DNA of 36,156 nt from Phaeobacter sp. HF9A (GCF_011806385.1 NZ_JAATOX010000029.1:1-36156), one strand, 5' to 3'; shown: positions 22,413 to 31,167, numbered from the stretch's first letter. Made by a program: numbers and translations. Notes: a model not told the origin generated them from the letters alone.

Positions 22413-22428
22413 TCAACCAAATGGTTGA
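22413..22428. promoter_or_regulatory. 7+7 bp palindrome, operator-like
   Basis: TCAACCA (22413-22419), AA, TGGTTGA (22422-22428) is a perfect dyad just after the DMT stop codon and about 185 bp upstream of atpI. Dyads of this AACCA/TGGTT type are typical sites of ArsR-family regulators of the kind encoded at 21104-21433. No gene start is directly next to it. Confidence 0.4.
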
Positions 22429-22552
22429 ATATGGGATTCCGCCCGTTTTCCCGGCCAGCCATCAGGCACGGATATTCATCAGCGGCTGAACTTCGTGTTA
22501 ATGCATTGATATTAAAAGGATAGTTACCAAGCGCTGCGCGCGCATTGCGTAA

Positions 22553-22581
22553 TTGACTCTGAGCGGGGGACCGCTTAGCAA
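22553..22581 (+). promoter_or_regulatory. candidate promoter of the atp FO operon
   Basis: TTGACT (22553-22558), a 17-bp spacer and TAGCAA (22576-22581) predict a start near 22588, about 25 nt before the atpI TTG. It also shows that an open frame beginning at 22553 cannot be the real protein start. Confidence 0.5.
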
Positions 22582-22612
22582 CCTCCTCAGATTTCGCGTA
22601 AGGATACGTCCC

Positions 22613-22954
22613 TTGATCGACGATGACCAAAAGCAGCGCATGGCGCAGCTTGAGGAGAAACTGGCTGCCGCTAAGAAGGCACATGAAGAGCCAGCGCCGC
22701 GCGTGGATGAACATTATTCCATGGCCAATCAGGCCTGGCGGATGGTGACAGAATTGGTGGCCGGTCTCGTGATCGGTCTCGGCATCGGATACGGGCTGGA
22801 TGTTCTTTTTGGAACGATCCCCATTTTCATGGTGCTGTTCTTAATGTTGGGTCTGGCGGCCGGGGTCAAAGTGATGCTCCGCAGCGCACGCGAGATCCAG
22901 GAAAAACAAATGGCCGAGGCGGAGAAACACGCCGACGCTGATAAAGACGCATGA
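22613..22954 (+). CDS. atpI: ATP synthase accessory protein AtpI
   Basis: AtpI is a small membrane protein encoded ahead of the FO genes and thought to help c-ring assembly or Mg2+ supply. I choose TTG 22613 (113 aa, [17 protein letters not shown]) because AAGGA lies 8 nt upstream and a promoter lies just before it. A later ATG at 22640 has no ribosome binding site. The N-terminal ~35 residues are a charged coiled-coil-like stretch. Two membrane helices follow ([20 protein letters not shown] and [17 protein letters not shown]), then a charged tail. Confidence 0.9.
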   Translation: MIDDDQKQRMAQLEEKLAAAKKAHEEPAPRVDEHYSMANQAWRMVTELVAGLVIGLGIGYGLDVLFGTIPIFMVLFLMLGLAAGVKVMLRSAREIQEKQMAEAEKHADADKDA

Positions 22955-22992
22955 ATGTCGGGCGACGGCTCGGCGACAGGAGAAGCGGAACG

Positions 22993-23796
22993 ATGGGCAA
23001 ACTGTTCTTTTACGTAGCTTTGGCACTGGTGCTCGTGTCTGGTGTGCTTTTCGCGCCGGAACATGCCGGTCTGGCCATTCATCCGATGGATCAGTTCGGT
23101 GTGGAGTCGCTCTTTGGTGGCGATCACATCGCTTGGTACACGCCGACCAACGTGACGCTCTGGATGCTGCTCGCCGTGGTGGCGATCATCGCGGTTCTGG
23201 TTCTTGGTTCTTCCAACCGTGGCATCGTGCCGTCGCGCGCACAATCGGTGGCGGAGCTCGCTTATGGCTTCATCTACAAGATGGTCGAAGACGTAACCGG
23301 CAAAGACGCGGTGAAGTTCTTCCCCTATATCATGACGCTTTTCATGTTCATCGTGACCGCCAACTTCCTCGGCCTGATCCCGATGTCCTTCACCACCACC
23401 TCGCATTTTGCCGTGACTGCGGTTCTGGCGGTTCTGGTCTTCGTGACCGTGACCATCACCGGTTTTGTGCTGCATGGTGCGAAATTCCTCGGCCTGTTCT
23501 GGGTTAGCTCCGCTCCGCTGGCGCTGCGTCCGATCCTGGCCATCATCGAGCTGATTTCCTACTTCGTACGCCCCGTGAGCCACTGCATTCGTCTTGCAGG
23601 TAACGTCATGGCGGGCCACGCGGTTCTGAAGGTGTTCGCAGGTTTTGCCGGTGCTCTGGGCGCCGGGGCTTTCCTGCCGATCTTTGCCATCACCGCGGTC
23701 TACGCACTCGAAGTTCTCGTGGCCTTCATTCAGGCTTACGTGTTCACCATTCTGACCTGTGTCTACCTCAAGGACGCGCTGCATCCCTCCCACTAA
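22993..23796 (+). CDS. atpB: F0F1 ATP synthase subunit a
   Basis: Subunit a forms the proton half-channels next to the c-ring. The start at 22993 (267 aa) has AGGAG about 10 nt upstream. There is an N-terminal hydrophobic stretch ([20 protein letters not shown]), possibly a signal-like segment, before the usual [14 protein letters not shown]. The remaining helices include the essential Arg in [12 protein letters not shown] and the last helix [17 protein letters not shown] with conserved Glu and Gln. It starts 38 nt after atpI. Confidence 0.95.
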   Translation: MGKLFFYVALALVLVSGVLFAPEHAGLAIHPMDQFGVESLFGGDHIAWYTPTNVTLWMLLAVVAIIAVLVLGSSNRGIVPSRAQSVAELAYGFIYKMVEDVTGKDAVKFFPYIMTLFMFIVTANFLGLIPMSFTTTSHFAVTAVLAVLVFVTVTITGFVLHGAKFLGLFWVSSAPLALRPILAIIELISYFVRPVSHCIRLAGNVMAGHAVLKVFAGFAGALGAGAFLPIFAITAVYALEVLVAFIQAYVFTILTCVYLKDALHPSH

Positions 23797-23853
23797 GGGC
23801 TGGCTGCTGGTCTAGAACAACTACCTCAACTTCCAATCGTAAGGAGATATCAA

Positions 23854-24078
23854 ATGGAAGGCGATCTCGCATACATCGGCGCTGGCCTGGCTGGCATGGG
23901 TACTGGTATTGCTGCTCTGGGTGTTGGCAACGTTGCTGCTAACTTCCTGGCAGGCGCTCTGCGCAACCCCTCCGCGGCTGCTTCCCAGACCGCAACCCTC
24001 TTCATCGGCATCGCATTTGCAGAAGCTCTGGGCATCTTCTCGTTCCTGGTCGCTCTGCTGCTGATGTTCGCCGTCTAA
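23854..24078 (+). CDS. atpE: F0F1 ATP synthase subunit c
   Basis: This 74-aa hairpin of two membrane helices forms the rotor ring. The first helix has the Gly/Ala-rich packing [16 protein letters not shown], the polar loop has ALRNPSA, and the second helix carries the proton-binding Glu in [13 protein letters not shown]. No Na+ signature is seen. AAGGAG is 8 nt upstream of the ATG. Codon use is clearly more biased than in neighbours (many CTG, GCT, TCC), as expected for the most abundant FO subunit. Confidence 0.97.
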   Translation: MEGDLAYIGAGLAGMGTGIAALGVGNVAANFLAGALRNPSAAASQTATLFIGIAFAEALGIFSFLVALLLMFAV

Positions 24079-24104
24079 GACTCCGGAACTCTTTTTCCTT
24101 ACGG

Positions 24105-24135
24105 CCGGGCGGAGTGCTCACCGCGCCCCGCCCGG
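24105..24135 (+). other. intercistronic stem-loop between atpE and atpF'
   Basis: CCGGGCGG (24105-24112) pairs with CCGCCCGG (24128-24135) around a 15-nt loop, 27 nt after the atpE stop. CTTTTTCC precedes it and no T run follows, so it looks like an RNA-stabilising or partial-attenuation element rather than a full terminator. Confidence 0.5.
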
Positions 24136-24164
24136 TGTAACGGCAAGTTCCATAGGAGGACGAC

Positions 24165-24734
24165 ATGGCATCTACTACGCATGACGCAGGTCATGGAGCT
24201 GCCGATGCGGCACACGGCGCAGTTGATGCTGCCGCCCACGGTTCTTCCGGCATGCCGCAGCTGGACTTCTCGACCTACGGAAACCAGATCTTCTGGTTGC
24301 TGGTCACGCTTGTCGTGATCTACCTGATCCTGTCGCGCGTTGCGCTGCCCCGTATTGCAGCCATTCTGAACGAGCGTCAGGGCACCATCACAAACGACCT
24401 CGCTGCGGCCGAAGATCTGAAAGCCAAGGCAGTCGAGGCCGAAAACGCTTATAACAAGGCTCTGGCCGACGCCCGCGCGGAAGCGCAGCGCATCGCCGCC
24501 GAGACCCGCGCCGAAATTCAGGCAGAGGTCGACGAGGCAATCGCAAAGGCGGATGAGGAAATCTCTGCGAAAGCAGCAGACTCCGAGAAAGCCATTGCCG
24601 AAATCCGCGCTGGCGCGCTGGAAAGCGTCAAAATCGTTGCCTCCGATACCGCATCCGCATTGGTCGCGGCGCTGGGTGGCAAAGATGACGCGGACGCTGT
24701 TGCGTCGGCAGTCGCCAAACGGACGGAGGGCTAA
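24165..24734 (+). CDS. atpF': F0F1 ATP synthase subunit b'
   Basis: Subunit b' forms, with subunit b, the peripheral stalk of enzymes of photosynthetic lineages and their relatives. The protein has 189 aa. A His/Ala-rich N-terminus ([20 protein letters not shown]) is followed by [20 protein letters not shown], the single membrane helix, and [21 protein letters not shown] long Ala/Glu coiled coil runs to about residue 175. AGGAGG lies 7 nt upstream of the ATG. It stops 4 nt before the atpF start. Confidence 0.94.
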   Translation: MASTTHDAGHGAADAAHGAVDAAAHGSSGMPQLDFSTYGNQIFWLLVTLVVIYLILSRVALPRIAAILNERQGTITNDLAAAEDLKAKAVEAENAYNKALADARAEAQRIAAETRAEIQAEVDEAIAKADEEISAKAADSEKAIAEIRAGALESVKIVASDTASALVAALGGKDDADAVASAVAKRTEG

Positions 24735-24738
24735 GACC

Positions 24739-25296
24739 ATGCGTGCAACTCTTGCGATTGCTCTGACCCTCGCCACCGCTTCTCCTGCCTTCGCTGCTGG
24801 CGGTGGCTGGAACCTCGGGAATACCGACTTTGTTGTCGTTCTTGCGTTCCTGCTGTTCATTGGCATCCTGCTCGCTGCCAAAGTGCCGTCCTTGATCGGC
24901 AAACAGCTGGACAACCGTGCGGACAGCATCAAGTCGGAACTGGAAGAAGCCCGCGCGCTGCGCGAAGAGGCCCAGACCCTTCTGGCCTCCTACGAGCGCA
25001 AGCAGCAGGACGTCCAGGCACAGGCCGAGCGCATCGTCGCCAATGCCCGTGACGAGGCCGCAGCCGCGGCGGAACAGGCCAAGGCGGATCTCGCCGCTTC
25101 CATCGCGCGCCGTCTGGCCGCCGCGGAAGATCAGATCGCCTCGGCGGAAGCCTCTGCTGTGAAAGAAGTACGTGACCGCGCCATCACGATTGCTGTGGAG
25201 GTTGCCGATCAGGTGATCGCCAAGCAGTTGACCGCGGCCGACGCAAACAAGCTGATCGACGCGGCCATCGAGGACGTGAACACCAAGCTGCACTAA
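24739..25296 (+). CDS. atpF: F0F1 ATP synthase subunit b
   Basis: The protein has 185 aa; ATG 24739 has GGAGG upstream, in the end of atpF'. The first ~22 residues (MRATLAIALTLATASPAFA) look like a cleavable signal peptide ending in AFA-A, which is known for some Rhodobacterales b subunits. The membrane helix NTDFVVVLAFLLFIGILLAA follows, then a long charged coiled coil that reaches F1. It is the last FO gene and is followed by a terminator; the F1 genes are elsewhere. Confidence 0.94.
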   Translation: MRATLAIALTLATASPAFAAGGGWNLGNTDFVVVLAFLLFIGILLAAKVPSLIGKQLDNRADSIKSELEEARALREEAQTLLASYERKQQDVQAQAERIVANARDEAAAAAEQAKADLAASIARRLAAAEDQIASAEASAVKEVRDRAITIAVEVADQVIAKQLTAADANKLIDAAIEDVNTKLH

Positions 25297-25319
25297 GCGA
25301 TTTGGTTTCTGACAGTATG

Positions 25320-25351
25320 CAAAAGCCCCGGTGGAAACGCCGGGGCTTTTG
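25320..25351. terminator. bidirectional Rho-independent terminator after atpF
   Basis: CAAAAGCCCCGG (25320-25331) pairs with CCGGGGCTTTTG (25340-25351) around TGGAAACG. The A and T runs are in the stem, so it works in both directions. It ends the atp operon and the convergent GntR gene. Confidence 0.9.
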
Positions 25352-25392
25352 GCTGTGAGGGGGCGGCGCGTCCATGGGCGGCAGTTGCCGCC

Positions 25393-26160
25393 TTAGCGGT
25401 TGCGTTCGTGTTCCAGGCGCTGCGCGGCGATCTCGGCATTGCGGATGGCCCGGATCTGTTCTTCCAGCGCCTGTTTGACATAGTCCAGATGCGCCTCGAC
25501 CGACTGGCGCGCGGCCTGCGGGTCGCGCTGCTGCAAGGCGGCGTTGATCGCCCGGTGCTGGCCCAGCAGCGCATCATAGCTGGTGTGCTGGCCAAACATG
25601 ATGCGGCGGTTGTAGAACACCCCCCTGCGCAAGAGATCAAACATCGAGCGCATCATATGCAGCAGCACGACGTTGTGGCTGGCCTCCAGAATCGCCGAAT
25701 GAAACTGCGCATCCAGTTCCGCCGCCTCATCCGAAATGCTGGGGTCGCCAGCCTGCTCCATCTTGTCAAAAATCGCCTGGATGACCTCCAGATCTGCGTT
25801 AGAGCCGAATTTCGCCGCCCGCTCCGCCGCCAGCCCCTCCATGTCGCGGCGAAAGGACAGGTAGTCAAACACCGCCTCGTCGTCGCTGGCAAAAAGCTGG
25901 ATCAAGGCGGGCGAGAAGGCAGAGCCAAGCACATCAGCGACAAACACGCCCGCACCGGCGCGGCTTGCAAGCAGGCCGCGCTCTTGCAGATCGGCCAGGG
26001 CATCCCGCAACGAGGGCCGCGAAACGCCGAGCCGCTCAGCGAGTTCACGCTCCGAGGGCAGCCGTTCTCCGGGCCGCAGGATACCCCGCAGGATCAGCTT
26101 TTCGATCTGGCGCACAACCGCCGCCGAGAGCTTCTCGGGCTGGACTTTCTGGAAGGGCAT
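25393..26160 (-). CDS. GntR-family (FadR subfamily, FCD domain) regulator
   Basis: The protein has 255 aa. The winged helix (about residues 10-75) reads VVRQIEKLILRGILRPGERL, then PSERELAERLGVSRPSLRDAL. The C-terminal FCD effector domain spans about 90-230; metal-ligand candidates are DAQFHSAIL, HNVVLLHMM and QHRAI. Such proteins sense carboxylates and related metabolites, for example PdhR and LldR. It is divergent from the aminotransferase, its likely target. The palindrome at 26190-26199 overlaps its own -10, which suggests autoregulation. Confidence 0.9.
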   Translation of the reverse strand: MPFQKVQPEKLSAAVVRQIEKLILRGILRPGERLPSERELAERLGVSRPSLRDALADLQERGLLASRAGAGVFVADVLGSAFSPALIQLFASDDEAVFDYLSFRRDMEGLAAERAAKFGSNADLEVIQAIFDKMEQAGDPSISDEAAELDAQFHSAILEASHNVVLLHMMRSMFDLLRRGVFYNRRIMFGQHTSYDALLGQHRAINAALQQRDPQAARQSVEAHLDYVKQALEEQIRAIRNAEIAAQRLEHERNR

Positions 26161-26189
26161 GACGGGCCTCGGAGCGATAAATTGGTAAA

Positions 26190-26221
26190 GTCATATGACC
26201 ACCTTCCGGGCGCTCTCGCAA
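26190..26221 (-). promoter_or_regulatory. GntR gene promoter overlapped by palindrome
   Basis: On the minus strand TTGCGA (26221-26216), a 17-bp spacer and TCATAT (26198-26193) fit a promoter. The perfect palindrome GTCATATGAC (26190-26199) covers the -10, and half-sites TGGT and ACCA lie around it. This is the most likely operator for the regulator. Confidence 0.45.
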
Positions 26222-26254
26222 GATCACGAAGATTGAAATAATAGGTCAGCACTG

Positions 26255-26283
26255 TTGACTTAGTTTTTCAATTCCTGTCGATT
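26255..26283 (+). promoter_or_regulatory. candidate promoter of the aminotransferase gene
   Basis: TTGACT (26255-26260), a 17-bp spacer and TCGATT (26278-26283) precede the start at 26314 by about 30 bp. The -10 is weak, which would fit a gene that needs activation. Confidence 0.35.
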
Positions 26284-26313
26284 GCAGTCAAGGCACGAAA
26301 GGAAGTGATTCAA

Positions 26314-27528
26314 ATGACGATTTCAGCGCAATTTGCAAAACGTATCAGCGGCATGAAGGCATCAGAAATTCGCGAGCTGCTGAAATTGCTGGATCAGCCG
26401 GGGATGCTCTCCTTTGCGGGCGGCATCCCGGATCCGGCGCTGTTTCCGGCGGAGGCCTTTGCCGACGCCTGTCAGGCGGCGCTGACACCAGAGCGCCAGG
26501 CGCAGTCGCTGCAATATTCGGTCTCGGAGGGCTATCTGCCGCTGCGGGAGTGGATCGCGACCCATATGGCGCGGCTGGGTGTCACCTGTACGCCCGACAA
26601 CGTGCTGATCACCTCCGGCTCGCAGCAGGCGCTGGATTATCTTGGCAAGTTGTTCCTGAACCCGGGCGATACCGCGCTGGTGGGCTGGCCGACCTATCTT
26701 GGCGCGCTGGCGGCCTTCAACGCCTATGAGCCCCGCTATGATCGCCTGCGGATCGGCGAGAACCAGCCCCCCGAAAGCTACGCCGCCGCGGCAGAGGCGG
26801 CAGGTGGACGGGTTAAATTCGCCTATCTCAGCCCCGATTTTGCCAATCCCACCGGCGTCACCCTGACCCGCGCGGAGCGGATGCAGGTGCTGGAGATGGC
26901 CGAGGCGCTGGATATCGCGGTGCTTGAGGATGCCGCCTATCAACCGCTGCGCTATGAGGGCGAGGATATCCCGCCGATGCTGGCGCTGGAGCAGGCGCAG
27001 AAGGGCGGTGATCTGGACGCCTGCCGGACGCTCTATTGCGGCACCTTCTCGAAATCGCTGTCACCCGGTTTGCGGGTCGGCTGGGTTGTCGCGGCCAAGC
27101 CGGTGATCCAGCAATTGGTGCTGATGAAACAGGCCTCGGATCTGCATTCCGCGACCCTCAACCAGATCGCCACGCATCAGGTGGCCGCGCAGATGTTTGA
27201 CGCGCATATCGCAAACCTGCGCGCCGTCTATGGCCGCCGCCGGGACGCCATGCTGGCCGCGCTGGAGGCGCATATGCCGGACGGCGTCAGCTGGACCCGC
27301 CCCGAGGGCGGCATGTTCGTCTGGTTGACCCTGCCTGAGGGCATGAATGGCGCCGCCCTCTTGCAACAGGCGCTGGAGCAGGAAAAACTGGCCTTTGTGC
27401 CGGGGCAAGCCTTCTTCGCCGATGGCTCCGGCGCCAATTCCCTGCGCCTGAGCTTTTCCACCAGCGGCGAGGCGGTGATCGCCGAAGGGATGGCGCGTCT
27501 GGCGCGGGTGATAAAATCCGCGTGCTGA
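26314..27528 (+). CDS. PLP-dependent aminotransferase, class I/II (LysN/2-aminoadipate type)
   Basis: The protein has 404 aa. ATG 26314 is preferred over GTG 26305 because AAAGGAA lies 9 nt before it. Fold type I motifs are present: MLSFAGGIPDPALFPAEAF, LQYSVSEGYLPLREWIA, ITSGSQQALDYLGKLFL, the cofactor-binding DFANPTGVTLT and EDAAYQPLRYEG. GTFSKSLSPGLRVGW carries the PLP-binding Lys. This is the subgroup of 2-aminoadipate, aromatic or branched amino acid transaminases, without the DNA-binding domain of MocR regulators. The divergent GntR/FCD gene suggests substrate-dependent control. Exact substrate not determined. Confidence 0.88.
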   Translation: MTISAQFAKRISGMKASEIRELLKLLDQPGMLSFAGGIPDPALFPAEAFADACQAALTPERQAQSLQYSVSEGYLPLREWIATHMARLGVTCTPDNVLITSGSQQALDYLGKLFLNPGDTALVGWPTYLGALAAFNAYEPRYDRLRIGENQPPESYAAAAEAAGGRVKFAYLSPDFANPTGVTLTRAERMQVLEMAEALDIAVLEDAAYQPLRYEGEDIPPMLALEQAQKGGDLDACRTLYCGTFSKSLSPGLRVGWVVAAKPVIQQLVLMKQASDLHSATLNQIATHQVAAQMFDAHIANLRAVYGRRRDAMLAALEAHMPDGVSWTRPEGGMFVWLTLPEGMNGAALLQQALEQEKLAFVPGQAFFADGSGANSLRLSFSTSGEAVIAEGMARLARVIKSAC

Positions 27529-27535
27529 GCGCGGG

Positions 27536-27544
27536 TTATCCACA
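27536..27544 (+). other. perfect DnaA box upstream of smc
   Basis: TTATCCACA matches the DnaA consensus exactly and sits 8 nt after the aminotransferase stop and about 115 bp before smc. It is single. It might link smc expression or replication control to DnaA, but this is inference. Confidence 0.35.
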
Positions 27545-27657
27545 AGATATGGTGGCATGGCTGAAGCTCGCCTCAGGATTAAGCGGGTTGCGCCGTTGAC
27601 TTGGGGTGCCTAAGGCTGCTGTCCTATCCGGCAACGGAATCACCAGAAGGGGCGGTC

Positions 27658-30600
27658 TTGCGCTTTTCCAAACTTCGGCTCAACGGCTTCAAGAGCTTTG
27701 TTGACCCCACCGATCTGATCATCGCCGATGGTCTGACCGGGGTTGTGGGGCCGAACGGCTGTGGCAAGTCGAACCTTCTGGAGGCGCTGCGCTGGGTGAT
27801 GGGCGAAACCCGCGCCAAGGCGATGCGCGGCGGCGGCATGGAGGATGTGATCTTTGCCGGCACCGTTTCGCGCTCGGCGCGCAATTTCGCCGAGGTCAGC
27901 CTGCAAATCGACAACTCCGAGCGGCTGGCGCCCTCTGGCTTCAACGACTCCGACCAGCTCGATATCGTGCGCCGGATCACGCGCGACGTGGGCTCTGCCT
28001 ATAAGGCCAACGGCAAGGATATGCGCGCCAAGGATGTGCAGATGCTGTTTGCCGATGCCTCGACCGGCGCGCATTCGCCGGCGCTGGTGCGGCAGGGGCA
28101 GATCTCCGAGTTGATCAACGCCAAACCCAAGGCGCGCCGCCGTATCCTGGAAGAGGCCGCCGGGATCTCCGGCCTCTATCAACGACGCCACGAGGCGGAG
28201 CTGAAGCTCAAAAACACCGAACAGAACCTCTTGCGTGTTGATGATGTGATCGAGCAGCTGGCCACGCAACTGGGCCAACTCGGGCGGCAGGCAAAACAGG
28301 CGCAACGCTATCGCGAAATCGGCGAAAAGCTGCGGCTGGCCGAGGGCATGCTGCTCTACCGGCGCTGGCGCGAGGCCGACGAGGCCCGACTGGCCGCCGA
28401 GGAGGAGCTGCGCACCCGTGTCACCCAGGCCGCAAAGGCCGAGGCGCTGGCCCGCGTCGCCGCCGAGAAACGCGCCGAGGCCGAGGACGGCCTGCCACCG
28501 CTGCGCGAGGAAGAGGCCATCGCTGCGGCGGTTCTCCAGCGGCTGGTGGTGCAGCGCGATGCGCTCTCGGATCAGGAGGCGCAGGCGCGGCAGAATATCG
28601 AGAAGCTGAACAGCCGCATCCAGCAGCTCGGCAAGGACATCGACCGCGAAGCGGGCCTGAACAAGGACGCGGGCGAAACCATCGAACGGCTGGAATGGGA
28701 AAAGCGCGAACTCGCCAAGGCCAGCGAAGGTCAGGAGGATCGCATGGCCGAGGCCGCCGAGGTGGCGCAGGAGTCTGCCGCAATCCTGGACGCCGGCGAG
28801 GAACATCTGTCGCAGGTGACCGAAGACGTCGCCCGGCTCTCGGCACGTCACCAATCGGCGCAACGCCTGGTCGAGGATTGCCGCCGGGCGCTGGAGCGCG
28901 CCGAGGGCGAAGGCGCCAAATCCCGCACCGCGATGGCAGCCGCGCAAGAGGCGCTGGCGACGTCCGAAGCAAGTTATGAGGCGGCGGTCGAGGCCGAGGA
29001 AGAGGCGCGCGAGGCCGCCGAAATGGCCGAGGAAACCCTGGCCGAAGCCGACGAGCTGCGCACCGAAACCCAGGCGCACGAGACCGAAGCCCGCGCCAAA
29101 CGCTCGGAGGCGGAGGGCGAATTGGGCGCCCTGCGCGCCGAGGTCACAGCGCTGGCGAAACTGGTCGAACGCGACACCGCCGAGGGGGGCCAGATCATGG
29201 ACGATCTGCGGGTCACCCCGGGCTATGAAAAGGCGCTAGGCGCGGCTCTGGCTGATGATCTGCGCGCCCCGCTGGCCGATGCGGACGGCCCCACGGGGTG
29301 GCTCACCCTGGCGTCCTATGACAGTTCCGTCGCGCTGCCCGATGGGGTGGAGCCGCTGGCGAAATATGTCGATGGTCCCGATGCGCTCTGGCGGCGGATC
29401 ACCCAGATCGGAGTGGTCGATGCGGATGAGGCCGCCCGCCTGCACGCTGCCTTGCAGCCCGGTCAGCGACTGGTGACGCTGGAGGGCGATCTCTGGCGCT
29501 GGGACGGCTACCGCTCCTGGGCCGAGGATGCCCCCTCGGCGGCGGCGATGCGGCTGGAGCAGATGAACCGGCTGGAGGCGCTGAAACAGGACCTCGCCCA
29601 TGCCACCGCCCGCGCCGAGGGGGCGCAGGCCGCGCATGAGACGCTGATGCGCAAGCTGGAAGAGGTCACCCGCGCCGATCAGGAGGCCCGCCAGGCCCGT
29701 CGTGCCGCTGACCAGCGCGTCGCCGATGCCGCCCGCTCCCTGAGCCGCGCCGAGGCCGAGAGAAACCTCGCCGAGGGCAAGCTGGAAAACTTCGGCATTG
29801 CGGTGGCCCGCCACGACGAGGACGCGCTGACAGCCTCGCTGCAACTCAAGGAAGCCGAAACCGCGCAGGCCGCGCTGGGGGATCTGGGCGAGGCCCGCGC
29901 CAAGGTCGAAGAGATCAAACACGGGGTCGAGGCGGCACGGATCACCATGCTGACCCACCGCTCGGCGCTGGACGAGCTGCGCCGCGAGGGCGAGGCCCGC
30001 ATCAAACGCGCCCAGACCGTGACCAAGGAAATCTCCGGCTGGCGGCACCGTCTGGACTCCGCCGGCAAGCGCATCGCCGAGCTGGAAGAACGCCGCGAGG
30101 CCAGCCAGGAGGAGCTGGAAGACGCCATGGCGGTGCCGGGCGAGATCGCCGAGACCCGCGAGGACCTCAACGAACAAATTACCGATGCAGAGAGCCGCAA
30201 ATCCGACGCCACCGAGGCGCTGGTCGCTGCCGAAGCTCTGCTGCGCGAGGCGGTGCACAACGAGCGCGAATGCGAACGCCTGGCCTCTGAGGCGCGCGAG
30301 GGTCGCGCCCGCTCCGAAGCCCGCACCGAGGCCGCCCGCGAGACCGTCGCGGCGACTGCCGAGCGCATCGACGAGATCATGCAGCTGGAGCCGGGCGCGC
30401 TGCTGAAACAGCTCGACATCGCCCCCGAAGACATGCCCAACGCCGAAGAGCTGGAAATCGAGGTCGCCCGCCACAAACGCCAGCGCGACGCGCTCGGCGC
30501 GGTGAATCTTCGCGCAGAGGAAGACGCCCGCGAGGTGCAGGAAGAACATGACACATTGGTGGCGGAGAAGCTCGACCTGGAAGAGGCGGTCAAGACCCTG

Positions 30601-31113
30601 CGCGCGGGCATTGCCAGCCTCAACCGCGAGGGGCGCGAGCGACTGCTGACCGCCTTTGAGCAGGTGAACAGCTCCTTTGCGATGCTGTTTACCCATCTTT
30701 TTGGCGGCGGCGAGGCGAACCTTCTGATGGTCGAAAGCGACGATCCGCTGGATGCGGGGCTTGAGATCATGTGCCAGCCGCCGGGCAAGAAGCTCTCGAC
30801 CCTCTCGCTGCTCTCGGGCGGCGAGCAAACCCTGACCGCGATGGCGCTGATCTTTGCGGTGTTCCTGTCAAACCCGGCGCCGATCTGCGTGCTCGACGAG
30901 GTGGACGCGCCGCTGGACGACGCCAATGTCACCCGCTTTTGCGACCTGCTCGACGAGATGTGCCGCCAGACCGACACCCGCTTCCTGATCATCACCCACC
31001 ACGCGGTGACCATGGCGCGGATGGATCGTCTGTTTGGGGTCACCATGCAGGAAAAAGGTGTCAGCCAGCTGGTCTCGGTGGACCTGAAAAAGGCAGAGGC
31101 GCTGGTGGCCTGA
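27658..31113 (+). CDS. smc: chromosome segregation protein SMC
   Basis: This condensin subunit compacts and helps separate sister chromosomes, working with ScpA and ScpB. TTG 27658 (1151 aa, MRFSKLRLNGFKSF) is chosen because GAAGGGG lies 6 nt upstream and the family starts here; the frame open from 27601 has no support. Walker A is GPNGCGKSN (31-39). Two long coiled-coil arms surround a hinge of about 100 residues (roughly 517-620) beginning near TPGYEKALGAAL. The C-terminal signature LSGGEQTLTAMAL has Ser1053, followed by the Walker B region CVLDEVDAPLDD. All ATPase motifs are intact. Confidence 0.97.
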   Translation: MRFSKLRLNGFKSFVDPTDLIIADGLTGVVGPNGCGKSNLLEALRWVMGETRAKAMRGGGMEDVIFAGTVSRSARNFAEVSLQIDNSERLAPSGFNDSDQLDIVRRITRDVGSAYKANGKDMRAKDVQMLFADASTGAHSPALVRQGQISELINAKPKARRRILEEAAGISGLYQRRHEAELKLKNTEQNLLRVDDVIEQLATQLGQLGRQAKQAQRYREIGEKLRLAEGMLLYRRWREADEARLAAEEELRTRVTQAAKAEALARVAAEKRAEAEDGLPPLREEEAIAAAVLQRLVVQRDALSDQEAQARQNIEKLNSRIQQLGKDIDREAGLNKDAGETIERLEWEKRELAKASEGQEDRMAEAAEVAQESAAILDAGEEHLSQVTEDVARLSARHQSAQRLVEDCRRALERAEGEGAKSRTAMAAAQEALATSEASYEAAVEAEEEAREAAEMAEETLAEADELRTETQAHETEARAKRSEAEGELGALRAEVTALAKLVERDTAEGGQIMDDLRVTPGYEKALGAALADDLRAPLADADGPTGWLTLASYDSSVALPDGVEPLAKYVDGPDALWRRITQIGVVDADEAARLHAALQPGQRLVTLEGDLWRWDGYRSWAEDAPSAAAMRLEQMNRLEALKQDLAHATARAEGAQAAHETLMRKLEEVTRADQEARQARRAADQRVADAARSLSRAEAERNLAEGKLENFGIAVARHDEDALTASLQLKEAETAQAALGDLGEARAKVEEIKHGVEAARITMLTHRSALDELRREGEARIKRAQTVTKEISGWRHRLDSAGKRIAELEERREASQEELEDAMAVPGEIAETREDLNEQITDAESRKSDATEALVAAEALLREAVHNERECERLASEAREGRARSEARTEAARETVAATAERIDEIMQLEPGALLKQLDIAPEDMPNAEELEIEVARHKRQRDALGAVNLRAEEDAREVQEEHDTLVAEKLDLEEAVKTLRAGIASLNREGRERLLTAFEQVNSSFAMLFTHLFGGGEANLLMVESDDPLDAGLEIMCQPPGKKLSTLSLLSGGEQTLTAMALIFAVFLSNPAPICVLDEVDAPLDDANVTRFCDLLDEMCRQTDTRFLIITHHAVTMARMDRLFGVTMQEKGVSQLVSVDLKKAEALVA

Positions 31114-31114
31114 C

Positions 31115-31147
31115 GGGGCGCACGAAATGCTTCGGCGCCCCTGTTTT
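31115..31147 (+). terminator. Rho-independent terminator of smc
   Basis: GGGGCGC (31115-31121) pairs with GCGCCCC (31135-31141), with an inner CGAA/TTCG stem and one bulged A, followed by TGTTTT. It lies 2 nt after the smc stop. Confidence 0.85.
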
Positions 31148-31167
31148 CGGCCTCTGCCCCCGCGCGC

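Noticed and set aside
22498..22515. CtrA-like TTAA...TTAA ahead of atpI
   Set aside because: The spacer is 10 nt; the CtrA consensus needs 7.
27640..29079. Large minus-strand open frame opposite smc
   Set aside because: It is a shadow of the GC-rich coiled-coil codons; smc is certain on the plus strand, and the antisense product has no recognisable domain.
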